DNA of 64,000 bases from an uncultured Pelagibacteraceae bacterium. GTDB lineage: Bacteria > Pseudomonadota > Alphaproteobacteria > Pelagibacterales > Pelagibacteraceae. The notes under the pieces were generated by a model. It saw only the letters and a list, made by a program, of their open reading frames with translations, had not been told where the DNA came from and made no database searches. Position 1 is the stretch's first letter; every line of letters begins with the position of its first letter. Positions 55,488-64,000 of this stretch are shown here, one piece after another. The DNA lies in assembly GCA_902560225.1 (NCBI GenBank), contig CACEKT010000003.1, forward strand, positions 1 to 64,000. The letters are read 5' to 3'. A program made the translations under genes and the position numbers.

Positions 55488-56641
55488 TTAAAAAAAGTTT
55501 TTAATATATTTGAGTAAATTAATGTTAATTTTTTTAAATCAGACAATGAAACTGCTTCATCTACTTTATGCATAGTTTTACCCACTAAACCAAATTCTAA
55601 GCATGGAGCTATTTTTCTAATAAATCGTGCATCAGAAGTGCCACCAGTTGTTGAAAGCTTGGGTTTTATTTTTGTAATTTTTTTAATGATATCTCTAATC
55701 ATAAAAGTTGTATTATTTGGTTTTGTAAGAAATGCTTCACCAGAAACACTATAATCAATCTTATATTTTGATTTATTTTTAATACTTATTTTTTTTATAA
55801 TTTTATTAATTTTCTTTTTTATAGAACTTGAAGTGTGCTTATTATTAAATCTTATATTAAATTTAGCATTAGCTAATACTGGAATTACATTATCTGCAGA
55901 ATTATCAATATTTATCCTAGTAATTTCAAGATTTGTTGGTTGAAAATCTTTTGTACCATTATCAAATTTAATCTCTTTTAATTCCTTTAAAATTTGCACT
56001 AGTGCTGTAGATGGATTATTTGCTCTTTGAGGATAAGCCACATGACCTTGAACACCTATAATTGAAAGTCTTCCAGTCATACTTCCTCTTCGTCCTATTT
56101 TAATCATTTCACCTAATTTATTAGGATTAGTAGGCTCACCCACTAAGCAAAAATCTATTTTTTCTTTTTTCTTTTTTAGATATTCAACTACTTTTTTAGT
56201 TCCGTTAATTGCGACTCCTTCTTCATCACCAGTTATCAAAAGACTAATAGAGCCATTGAATTCTCTTTTATTTGCAACAAAATTACTTAATGCTGAAACA
56301 AATGCTGCAATTGAACTTTTCATATCATTAGCGCCCCTACCAATTAAGTGACCTTTCTTAATTGCTGGTTTAAAAGGATTAACTGTCCAATCTTTTAAAT
56401 TACCTGCTGGAACAACATCTAGATGACCTGCATAGCAAAAGTTTGGAGCTTTGGTTCCAAGTCTTGCATAAAGATTTTTTACTGGATAACTATTTTTCTC
56501 TTTGAACTCTAGTATTTTTGTTTTGAAACCAAGTTTTTTTAATTTTTTTTCTAAAAAGCTAATTACACCCGCATCAATTTTAGTGACAGATGGAAATCTA
56601 ATTAGCTCCTTAGCTAATTGAAGTTCATTGATTTTTTGCAT
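55484..56641 (-). CDS. dapE: Succinyl-diaminopimelate desuccinylase
   Basis: 'CYAGHLDVVPAGNLKDWTVNPF', 'GRGANDMKSSIAAFV', 'TGGTSDARFI'. Confidence 0.94.
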   Translation of the reverse strand: MQKINELQLAKELIRFPSVTKIDAGVISFLEKKLKKLGFKTKILEFKEKNSYPVKNLYARLGTKAPNFCYAGHLDVVPAGNLKDWTVNPFKPAIKKGHLIGRGANDMKSSIAAFVSALSNFVANKREFNGSISLLITGDEEGVAINGTKKVVEYLKKKKEKIDFCLVGEPTNPNKLGEMIKIGRRGSMTGRLSIIGVQGHVAYPQRANNPSTALVQILKELKEIKFDNGTKDFQPTNLEITRINIDNSADNVIPVLANAKFNIRFNNKHTSSSIKKKINKIIKKISIKNKSKYKIDYSVSGEAFLTKPNNTTFMIRDIIKKITKIKPKLSTTGGTSDARFIRKIAPCLEFGLVGKTMHKVDEAVSLSDLKKLTLIYSNILKTFFK

Positions 56642-56643
56642 TT

Positions 56644-57471
56644 TTATTCTCTTAAAAGATCGTTTACTGACGTTTTTGATCTTGTTTTTTCATCAACTTG
56701 TTTAATTATTACTGCACAATATAAAGAGGGTGCTTGAGGGTTATTTTTATCTGGTAAAGATCCAGGCACAACTACAGAATAAGGAGGAATTTTTCCATAA
56801 GTTATTTCGCCTGTTTGTCTATTAACAATTTTTGTCGATTGACCAATATACATTCCCATACTTAAAACTGATCCTTCTCCAACTATTACACCCTCAACAA
56901 CTTCTGACATTGCACCAACAAAAACATTATCTTCAATAATTGTTGGTAATGCTTGAGCAGGTTCTAAAACACCGCCGATTCCTGATCCAGCTGAGATATG
57001 GCAATTTTTTCCTATCTGCGAACATGACCCAGCCCTTGAAAAAGTATCTAACATCGTTCCTTCATCAACGTAAGCCCCTATATTAACATAGCATGGCATC
57101 AAAACTGCATTCTTTCCAATGAAAGAGCCAGGTCGCACAGGACTATTAGGCGTCATACGGAAACCAGCAGCTTCATGTTGTTCTTTTGTCCAGCCTGCAG
57201 TTTTTCCTTTTAACAAATGAGCCTTATCATACCAACTACTGTAAGGACCATTTAAATTCTCCATTGGATAAATTCTAAAACTTAACATTATAGCTTTTTT
57301 TAAATGTTGGTGAGTTATCCACTCTCCATTAATTTTTTCAGCAACTCTTGACTTGCCACTATCTAAATCACTGATTACCTGATTAATGGCATCTTTCAAT
57401 GACTGATCTGAATTTTGGTTTACTTGGTCTCTATTTTCCCAAGACTCATTTATAATTTTTTCTATAGACAT
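56644..57471 (-). CDS. dapD: 2,3,4,5-tetrahydropyridine-2,6-dicarboxylate N-succinyltransferase
   Basis: 'GSFIGKNAVLMPCYVNIGAYVDEGTMLDTFSRAGSCSQIGKNCHISAGSGIGGVLEP'. Confidence 0.95.
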   Translation of the reverse strand: MSIEKIINESWENRDQVNQNSDQSLKDAINQVISDLDSGKSRVAEKINGEWITHQHLKKAIMLSFRIYPMENLNGPYSSWYDKAHLLKGKTAGWTKEQHEAAGFRMTPNSPVRPGSFIGKNAVLMPCYVNIGAYVDEGTMLDTFSRAGSCSQIGKNCHISAGSGIGGVLEPAQALPTIIEDNVFVGAMSEVVEGVIVGEGSVLSMGMYIGQSTKIVNRQTGEITYGKIPPYSVVVPGSLPDKNNPQAPSLYCAVIIKQVDEKTRSKTSVNDLLRE

Positions 57472-57474
57472 TTT

Positions 57475-58167
57475 TTATTGACTTTTTAATAACCTTATTT
57501 CTTTGAGAAATAAAGATAGATTTTCAATTTTATGGGAAATATAATCCTTATCAGAGTCCATTTTACCAAAATGTTCATCGTTAATTAACCAAACTGTTGT
57601 ACATCCACGTTCATATCCAATACTTAGGTTTTTAGCTATATCCTCTATATAAATCGTCTCTCTTGGAACAATCCCAAACTTTTTTACCATTAAATCAAAT
57701 GTTTTTGCCTCTGGTTTGGGCACATATCCTCCATCTTTAATATCAAAAATTTTATTTTCACCAAACAAATCATATATTCCCAAGTGACTTAAGATATTTT
57801 TGGCATGTTCAGCGCTTCCGTTGGTAAATATAAATTTTTTCATATCTAAATTAATTAACTCATTTCTTAAAATCTTGTCAGTTTTCATAAATGATAGATC
57901 TATAGTGTGTACATAAGTTAAGAATTCTTCTGGAGATATATTATGATGTATCATTAAACCATTTAAACTAGTGTTATATTTATAAAAATAATCAGTCTGA
58001 AGTTTTTTAGCTGATTTCAAATTGATATTTAATTTATTAGATATAAATTGTGTCATTCTTCTAGACACTTGTCCAAACACTTTTTCTAGGGAGTAATTAT
58101 TATGTTTTCCGTAGCAAACACCATCCAAGTCTAGAAGAAGATATTTTTTTTCTTTGAGTTCTTTCAT
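57475..58167 (-). CDS. HAD family pyrimidine 5'-nucleotidase
   Basis: 'LLLDLDGVCYG', 'KFIFTNGSAEHAKNIL', 'PKPEAKTFDLMVKKF', 'YIEDIAKNL'. Confidence 0.85.
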   Translation of the reverse strand: MKELKEKKYLLLDLDGVCYGKHNNYSLEKVFGQVSRRMTQFISNKLNINLKSAKKLQTDYFYKYNTSLNGLMIHHNISPEEFLTYVHTIDLSFMKTDKILRNELINLDMKKFIFTNGSAEHAKNILSHLGIYDLFGENKIFDIKDGGYVPKPEAKTFDLMVKKFGIVPRETIYIEDIAKNLSIGYERGCTTVWLINDEHFGKMDSDKDYISHKIENLSLFLKEIRLLKSQ

Positions 58168-59012
58168 TTTCTGATTAACGTACCTGAACCTTTGTCAGAG
58201 AATATTTCCCATAAACACGAATGCTGTTTTGTACCATTTATTATACCAACTGCTGTTACACCGTTATTCACAGAGTCTAAGCAAGCATTTATTTTAGGTA
58301 TCATACCTTCAGTTATAATTTCATCTTTAATCATTTGTAAAATTTCTAAAGAAGATATTTCTTCTATCAGTTTTTTTTCTTTATCAAGTACACCATCAAC
58401 ATTTGTCATTAATAATAATCTTCTGGCCTTTAAAGATTTTGCTATAGCCATTGCAGCAGTATCACCATTAATATTATATGTCTGATTTTCTTTATCCAAA
58501 CCTAGTGGTGATACTATTGGAACTTTATTTTGTTCTAGAATATTTAATATTTTCTTATTATCAACTTCAGTTGGTATACCTACAAAGCCTAATTCTTTTG
58601 ATTCAGGGATAACCTTTATTATATTATTATTTTTTGTGTGTAATGAAATACCTTTAGAGCCTTTCTTATTTAAAGATTGAACAATATCATCATTAAAATC
58701 AATCAAAACAGACTCTACAATATTTATTATACTCTTATCAGTAACTCTTAATCCCTTAATAAATTTTGATTGAATATTAGATTTTTCTAATTCTCTTTTA
58801 ATTCTTGGTCCACCTCCATGCACAACTACAGTTGAAAGACCTAACTTATTTAAAATAAACAGATCAGTTATAAAATTATTAAATACTTTTCTATCAATTA
58901 AAACATTTCCACCGTATTTTATTACAATTAAATCATTTTTATATTTTTTTATATATTTGTTGACTTGATTTAATGGTGGCCCATCTTGAGGCAATATATC
59001 TTTTAGGTCCAT
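58164..59012 (-). CDS. argB: Acetylglutamate kinase
   Basis: 'IVIKYGGNVLID', 'VVVHGGGPRIKRELEK', 'GDTAAMAIAKSLKARRLLLMTNVDGV'. Confidence 0.94.
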   Translation of the reverse strand: MDLKDILPQDGPPLNQVNKYIKKYKNDLIVIKYGGNVLIDRKVFNNFITDLFILNKLGLSTVVVHGGGPRIKRELEKSNIQSKFIKGLRVTDKSIINIVESVLIDFNDDIVQSLNKKGSKGISLHTKNNNIIKVIPESKELGFVGIPTEVDNKKILNILEQNKVPIVSPLGLDKENQTYNINGDTAAMAIAKSLKARRLLLMTNVDGVLDKEKKLIEEISSLEILQMIKDEIITEGMIPKINACLDSVNNGVTAVGIINGTKQHSCLWEIFSDKGSGTLIRK

Positions 59013-59031
59013 GTTTTATTTATTAAAAATA

Positions 59032-60708
59032 TTAGATTTTAGTTTTAACTGAAGTTCGTTTCATAATAAATACTTGCTGCGCCATAGTTAAAATATTATT
59101 TACAGTCCAATAGATTACTAACCCCGCAGGAAATGGTGCTAAAATTACAGTAAGAAGAAGAGGGAAGAACATAAATATTTTTGCCTGCATTGGGTCAGTT
59201 GGAGCAGGGTTCAATTTTTGTTGAATAAACATAGAAACACCCATTGCAACTGGCCATGCACCAATCATTAAAAATGAAGGTACATCATATGGCAATAAAC
59301 CAAACAAATTAAATAATGATGTAGGATCTCTTTCTGATAAATCTTGAATCCAACCATAAAAAGGCATTTGCCTCATTTCAATGGTTACAAATAAAACCTT
59401 ATATAATGCAAAGAACACAGGTATCTGTACTAATATAGGCAAACACCCTGACATTGGATTAACTTTTTCTTTTTTATAAAGAGCCATCATTTCTTGCTGT
59501 AATTTCATTTTATCTTCCTTATGAAGATCTTTCAGTCTCACCATTTCCGGCTGTAGAGCTTTCATTTTAGCCATGCTTCTAAATGAAAAATTTGCAAGTG
59601 GAAAAAATGCCAATCTAATACAAATCGTTATTGCAATAATTGCAAGACCATAGTTACCTAATAATTTGAAGAAATAGTCGATACCATAAAATAATGGTTT
59701 TGTAATAAAGTATAAAAATCCCCAATCAATTGCTAAATCAAATTTATCTATTTTCAATGATTCAGCATATCCATCAATTACATCCACTCTTTTTGCTGCC
59801 ACAATCACTTGTAATTTATCTTCGATACTTGAGTTTGCTCCTAGCTCTATGGGTTCAGTCCCAACAAAATTGGCACGGAATTTATCTTTATAGTCAAATG
59901 TAGTCTTAAACTCTTTACCACTTGGGGGTATCAAGGACGTTATCCAAAATTTATCAGAAATACCAAGCCAACCTTTTTTTGAGGTTCTTGAAAATTTTTC
60001 ATCTTGAATATCATCATAGTCTTCTTCAATTAGTTCATCATCTAATGTTGCTAAAAGACCTTCGTGGAGGATATAAAAATTTGATATATCAGGGATTTCT
60101 TTTCTAATAATTTGTCCATAAGAATAAAAATCATACTCATTATTTGTTGAGTTGATTACTCTTTGATTTATTGTAAATAAAAATTTATTATCTAATGCTA
60201 TTTCTTTTTCAAAAGTAATACCTTGATCATTAGTCCATGATAATTTAACAGGTGATTGGTTTGTTAATTTATTATTTCCTAATATAGACCAAACTGAATT
60301 TGAATTTGGAATATCAATATTTTTATCAGTAGTTATAAATCCACTTTCTATTAAGTATCCATTTTTAGTATTTCTTGGTGCTAAAAGCTTAACTTTCTCA
60401 TCACTATCTAAAGCTACATTATATTCTTTAAAAGTTAGGTCATCGATCACAGCACCCTCTAAGGATATAGAACCTATTATATTTTGATTCTCAAATTGAA
60501 CTCTTTCACTTTGATTTAAAGCTTCTTCCCTTGAAATTTCAGCTGTATTTTCTTTTTCATCTAAAGTTGGTGCATCACTACTTTGTTCAATTTTATTCTT
60601 CTCTGATAAATTTTCTTTTGTTATAGGTGGTGGAGCAAAATACAAGCTGTATAAGATTATAACAGCTGCTGATAAAGATATTGCAGCAATAACATTTCGG
60701 GTATCCAT
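59032..60708 (-). CDS. yidC: Membrane protein insertase YidC
   Basis: 'MDTRNVIAAISLSAAVIILYSLYF', '60KD IMP' domain 'KVNPMSGCLPILVQIPVFFALYKVLFVTIEMRQMPF'. Confidence 0.96.
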   Translation of the reverse strand: MDTRNVIAAISLSAAVIILYSLYFAPPPITKENLSEKNKIEQSSDAPTLDEKENTAEISREEALNQSERVQFENQNIIGSISLEGAVIDDLTFKEYNVALDSDEKVKLLAPRNTKNGYLIESGFITTDKNIDIPNSNSVWSILGNNKLTNQSPVKLSWTNDQGITFEKEIALDNKFLFTINQRVINSTNNEYDFYSYGQIIRKEIPDISNFYILHEGLLATLDDELIEEDYDDIQDEKFSRTSKKGWLGISDKFWITSLIPPSGKEFKTTFDYKDKFRANFVGTEPIELGANSSIEDKLQVIVAAKRVDVIDGYAESLKIDKFDLAIDWGFLYFITKPLFYGIDYFFKLLGNYGLAIIAITICIRLAFFPLANFSFRSMAKMKALQPEMVRLKDLHKEDKMKLQQEMMALYKKEKVNPMSGCLPILVQIPVFFALYKVLFVTIEMRQMPFYGWIQDLSERDPTSLFNLFGLLPYDVPSFLMIGAWPVAMGVSMFIQQKLNPAPTDPMQAKIFMFFPLLLTVILAPFPAGLVIYWTVNNILTMAQQVFIMKRTSVKTKI

Positions 60709-60959
60709 TATTTTTTAACTTTCATTTCTTTTTTTACTGGATCAAATCCTTCACCACCTCCTAAAAATTTAATTGGGTGGCATGATAAAATTCTTTTTAG
60801 GCTCAGAAAAGTTCCTTTAGCTAAACCAAATGTTTTTAAAGATTCAATACTATATTCTGAGCATGTTGGTAAATATCTACAAGATTGACCAAGGAAAGGA
60901 CTAATAAAAAATTTATAACCTTTAATTAATTTTATTAAAATTTTAGTGAAAATATTCAT
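60708..60959 (-). CDS. yidD: Membrane protein insertion efficiency factor YidD
   Basis: 'LIKGYKFFISPFLGQSCRYLPTCSEYSIESL'. Confidence 0.95.
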   Translation of the reverse strand: MNIFTKILIKLIKGYKFFISPFLGQSCRYLPTCSEYSIESLKTFGLAKGTFLSLKRILSCHPIKFLGGGEGFDPVKKEMKVKK

Positions 60960-61300
60960 TATTTTATTTTTTTTAAATCCTGAAATAGTGTTTCTTTTAT
61001 AATTTTGTATTCATTGTTTAGCATAGTTGGCTTAGCAATAACAAGATATGAATATTTGAATTTTATTGATATTTTTTTAACTGCTTCATTCAATATATTT
61101 CTCAATCTTCTTTTAATTTTATTTCTTTTAACTGCATTTCCAATTTTTTTTTTAGTAACAAAACTTATATTAAGTTTTTTATTATCTTTTTTCGCCAAAT
61201 ATCCAAAAAAAAAAGTAACGTATTTATTAGAAATTTTATTTTGTTTTAGTAAACTTTTGAATTCTTCACTTTTTGAAAGAGCAAGTATTTTGCTTTTCAT
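60959..61300 (-). CDS. rnpA: Ribonuclease P protein component
   Basis: 'SFVTKKKIGNAVKRNKIKRRLRNILNEA'. Confidence 0.92.
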   Translation of the reverse strand: MKSKILALSKSEEFKSLLKQNKISNKYVTFFFGYLAKKDNKKLNISFVTKKKIGNAVKRNKIKRRLRNILNEAVKKISIKFKYSYLVIAKPTMLNNEYKIIKETLFQDLKKIK

Positions 61301-61304
61301 TTAC

Positions 61305-61445
61305 TTAAACAGAAACTGTTAACGATTTTCTTCCTCTTGCCCTTCTTCTAGCTAAAAGTTTTTGCCCACCCTTAGTTTTCATTTTTGATCTAAAGCCATG
61401 CTTTCTGGCTCTTTTTACGTTAGATGGCTGATATGTTCGTTTCAT
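61305..61445 (-). CDS. rpmH: 50S ribosomal protein L34
   Basis: Own translation: [46 protein letters not shown]; missing from the track because it is short. Confidence 0.97.
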   Translation of the reverse strand: MKRTYQPSNVKRARKHGFRSKMKTKGGQKLLARRRARGRKSLTVSV

Positions 61446-61536
61446 AAATGTGGTTATTTTTTATTAAATTTCGCTCTTTATAGTAATTAAATATATAAAT
61501 AGCAAATAGAAGATTTTATAAATACCATATGATTTC

Positions 61537-62259
61537 ATGGAAAAAACTAAAAAAATTAAAATATATATAGGGATATCTTATTTAATATTAGTTTGTCTAT
61601 TTCTATATTTTTTTCTTTCAAAGTTTAGCTTTCAAGAGATTACATCTTATGATTTTATCAAATCAAATAGATCGTATTTTTTTGAACTTAAAAATTCTAA
61701 TTTAATTTTTATATCAATAATTTTTTTATTTTTATCAATACTTTGGGTTTTCCCTTTTTTAGGATTTGGATCTCCTGTAGCAATAATTGGTGGATTTATT
61801 TTTGGAAAATGGATAGGAACTTTAATTGTTACTTTTGGACTAAGTATTGGTGCTACTTTTTTGTATTTATTTGGTAATTATTTTTTAAAAGATTTAGTTA
61901 AAGAAAAATTTTTAAATAAATACAAAAATCTTGAGATCAAATTTAAAAAATCAGAGTTTATTTATTTATTAATATATCGTTTTATAGGAGGACTACCTTG
62001 GCAATTGAGTTGCCTTTTACCAACTATTTTTAATGTAAAGGTAAATAATTTTTTCTTTGCTACATTAATAGGCATAGTTCCTCAAATCTTTTTAGTTGTT
62101 TCTATTGGTAGTGGTTTAGAAAAAATAATTGATCAAAATTCAGAATTTCCATTAATAACTGATATAATTTTTTCTCAAGATATATACATCCCGATTTTAG
62201 CTTTTTTTGGTTTAATATTGACTACAATTATTTTAAGAAAATTTTTTTATAAAAATTAA
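61537..62259 (+). CDS. TVP38/TMEM64 (VTT/DedA-like) membrane protein
   Basis: 'FLGFGSPVAIIGGFIFGKWIGTLIVTFGLSIGATFLYLFGNYF', 'YRFIGGLPWQLSCLLPTIF'. Confidence 0.85.
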   Translation: MEKTKKIKIYIGISYLILVCLFLYFFLSKFSFQEITSYDFIKSNRSYFFELKNSNLIFISIIFLFLSILWVFPFLGFGSPVAIIGGFIFGKWIGTLIVTFGLSIGATFLYLFGNYFLKDLVKEKFLNKYKNLEIKFKKSEFIYLLIYRFIGGLPWQLSCLLPTIFNVKVNNFFFATLIGIVPQIFLVVSIGSGLEKIIDQNSEFPLITDIIFSQDIYIPILAFFGLILTTIILRKFFYKN

Positions 62260-62262
62260 TTT

Positions 62263-62336
62263 TGGTGCTCCCACCCTGTACTGACCAGGGAATTAGTCAT
62301 TACCAATGACTTGATATACCATTTATCTATAGGAGC
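62263..62336 (-). tRNA. tRNA-Thr (GGU), atypical T-loop
   Basis: Minus strand: GCUCCUA UA GAUA AAUGGUA UAUC A AGUCA UUGGUAA UGACU AAUU CCCUG GUCAGUA CAGGG UGGGAGC A CCA; all four stems pair, anticodon GGU, CCA encoded; T-loop GUCAGUA replaces TTCRANY. Confidence 0.82.
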
Positions 62337-62351
62337 TTATAAACAATTTGT

Positions 62352-62381
62352 ATTTTATTGATAATAAAGCATTTTTTTCAA
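62352..62381 (-). promoter_or_regulatory. Candidate sigma70-type promoter for the tRNA-Thr
   Basis: Minus strand TTGAAA-N18-TAAAAT, ending 15 nt upstream of the tRNA 5' end; common by chance in AT-rich DNA. Confidence 0.35.
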
Positions 62382-62435
62382 AATATTGCCTTAATTTTTT
62401 GCAGAATTTGATTTATATCTACAAGAGGAAATTTT

Positions 62436-62636
62436 ATGGGAATTCATTACGATTACAAATCTACAAAAGGCAATAAGCTTATGGAAAAGCAGGCTAAAAG
62501 AGAAAAGAAGCTCGCTGAAAAAAAAGCTAAGCGTTTAGCTAAAGATGGTCAAGTAGTGGGTGAGGTCAAACAAAAAACTTTAGATACTTCTAAACCGATC
62601 ACTTTAGATTTTCTTACTAATCCAGATAAAGAATGA
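62436..62636 (+). CDS. Small charged conserved-type hypothetical protein (66 aa)
   Basis: Preceded by AAGAGGAAATTTT; MGIHYDYKSTKGNKLMEKQAKREKKLAEKKAKRLAKDGQ...; no overlapping alternative ORF. Confidence 0.7.
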   Translation: MGIHYDYKSTKGNKLMEKQAKREKKLAEKKAKRLAKDGQVVGEVKQKTLDTSKPITLDFLTNPDKE

Positions 62637-62734
62637 ACTCAAAAGATAAAAATGAGCGTTTGAGCTTAGCTCTTAAGAAAAATTTAAAGAAAAGAAAACT
62701 TTTTCAAAAGAAAGCAAAAAAGAAAACTAAATAA
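62633..62734 (+). CDS. Very small basic protein (33 aa), unannotated
   Basis: ATG 62633 (overlaps previous TGA as ATGA) to TAA 62734 (TAATG overlap with dcd): [33 protein letters not shown]. Confidence 0.65.
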   Translation: MNSKDKNERLSLALKKNLKKRKLFQKKAKKKTK

Positions 62735-63288
62735 TGTCAGTTCTTTCAGATAAATGGATAAGAAAAATGTCTAAAGAACATGAGATGATTTCCCCTTTTG
62801 AAGAAAAACAAGTTAGAGGTGACAGCATATCATATGGTCTATCTTCATTCGGATATGATGCTAGAGTATCTAATGAATTTAAAATATTTACTAATGTAAA
62901 TTCAGAAATAGTTGATCCAAAAAATTTTAAACCTACAAACTTTGTAACAAAAAATCTAGATGAGTGTATTATTCCACCGAACTCATTTGTGTTGGCTAGA
63001 ACTGTTGAAAAATTTAAAATTCCAAGCGATGTTCTGGTTATTTGTCTTGGAAAATCTACATATGCTAGATGCGGAATTATTGTTAATGTCACTCCTTTGG
63101 AGCCAGGGTGGGAAGGTTATGTAACATTAGAATTTTCTAATACAACACCATTACCTGCAAAAATTTATGCTAATGAGGGTGTTGCTCAATTTATTTTCTT
63201 AAAGGGAAATGAAAAACCAGAAGTTACTTATGCTGATAGAAATGGAAAGTATATGGGTCAAACTGGGGTAACGTTACCCAAAGTTTAG
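62734..63288 (+). CDS. dcd: dCTP deaminase
   Basis: '[17 protein letters not shown]', '[47 protein letters not shown]'. Confidence 0.95.
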   Translation: MSVLSDKWIRKMSKEHEMISPFEEKQVRGDSISYGLSSFGYDARVSNEFKIFTNVNSEIVDPKNFKPTNFVTKNLDECIIPPNSFVLARTVEKFKIPSDVLVICLGKSTYARCGIIVNVTPLEPGWEGYVTLEFSNTTPLPAKIYANEGVAQFIFLKGNEKPEVTYADRNGKYMGQTGVTLPKV

Positions 63289-63290
63289 TA

Positions 63291-64000
63291 ATGAAAAAAC
63301 TAGAAGTCTTTGGAGCTAATAAGCTCAATGGTCATATAAATATATCAGGTTCTAAAAATGCCTCACTTCCTATTTTAGCAGCAACTTTGCTATCTAATAA
63401 AAAAGTTTGTTTAAAAAATTTACCTAATGTTAAAGATATCCATACCATGATTAACTTATTACAATCATTGGGCTCAAAAACAAACTTCTATAATAAAAAA
63501 CTAATTATTAACAATTTTAAACAAAAAAAAAATTTTGCATCATATGCTCTAGTAAAAACTATGCGTGCAGGGATTTTAGTCCTTGGACCTCTGCTCGCAA
63601 AGTTTGGTAATGCTAAAGTTTCATTACCAGGCGGTTGTGCAATAGGAACAAGACCAATAGATATTCATTTAAAAGCCCTATCAAAACTAGGAGTAAAGTA
63701 TAAAATTGTTCAGGGCTACGTTCATGCAAGTGCACCAAAAGGTTTAATAGGATCGAAAATTAGTTTCCCAAAAATTTCAGTTGGTGCTACTGAAAATTTA
63801 ATTATTGCTGCAAGTCAAGCAAAAGGTACGACTGTTTTAAGTAATTGTGCCATTGAACCTGAAATTAAAGATCTTGTAAATTTTTTAATTAGTATGGGTT
63901 GCAGTATAAAATGGATTGCAAAACGTAAAATAAAAATTGATGGTGTTAAAGAAACAAAAGAAACAACTTATTCAGTTATGTTTGATAGAATTGAAGCTGG
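63291..64000 (+). CDS. murA: UDP-N-acetylglucosamine 1-carboxyvinyltransferase (partial, runs off window)
   Basis: Own translation from ATG 63291: MKKLEVFGANKLNGHINISGSKNASLPILAATLLSNKKV...; continues open to the window end. Confidence 0.93.
   Translation, partial: MKKLEVFGANKLNGHINISGSKNASLPILAATLLSNKKVCLKNLPNVKDIHTMINLLQSLGSKTNFYNKKLIINNFKQKKNFASYALVKTMRAGILVLGPLLAKFGNAKVSLPGGCAIGTRPIDIHLKALSKLGVKYKIVQGYVHASAPKGLIGSKISFPKISVGATENLIIAASQAKGTTVLSNCAIEPEIKDLVNFLISMGCSIKWIAKRKIKIDGVKETKETTYSVMFDRIEA

Noticed and set aside
62263-62336. Plus-strand riboswitch/three-way-junction ncRNA upstream of the 66-aa ORF
   Set aside because: The hairpins CCCTG/CAGGG and AGTCATT/AATGACT inside GCTCC/GGAGC are better explained as the T-arm, anticodon arm and acceptor stem of a minus-strand tRNA-Thr with encoded CCA.

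Overview
The window looks like a streamlined, very AT-rich alphaproteobacterial chromosome segment of SAR11/Pelagibacter type. This is judged from gene content, codon bias and compact spacing; no search was run. It is almost fully coding and dominated by core genes: fdxA/CarD/Suv3-like helicase, acetoacetyl-CoA ligase, a TAXI-TRAP transporter, guaC, aceE-aceF, gltD-gltB, thrS-infC-rpmI-rplT-pheS-pheT, lepA, gyrB, a RegB-type kinase, cobS/cobT, aroK-aroB, def-fmt-truA, dapD-dapE, argB, rpmH-rnpA-yidD-yidC, dcd and murA. A short accessory surface-glycan island (GT61, Gfo/Idh, GT17, DUF4422-like, methyltransferase) lies between lepA and gyrB around a tRNA-Ser. I see no CRISPR array, prophage, transposon or rRNA. 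The observations most worth checking are: (i) a minus-strand tRNA-Thr(GGU) at 62263-62336 with a complete cloverleaf and encoded CCA but a non-canonical T-loop; (ii) a lipoyl domain fused to the N-terminus of homodimeric PDH E1 (AceE); (iii) a GyrB that appears to lack the long TOPRIM insertion typical of proteobacterial GyrB; (iv) a CarD regulator with a lysine-rich histone-H1-like N-terminal extension; (v) adjacent SET-domain and HDAC-family genes; (vi) small ORFs missing from the supplied track; and (vii) seven convergent gene pairs that overlap at their stop codons.
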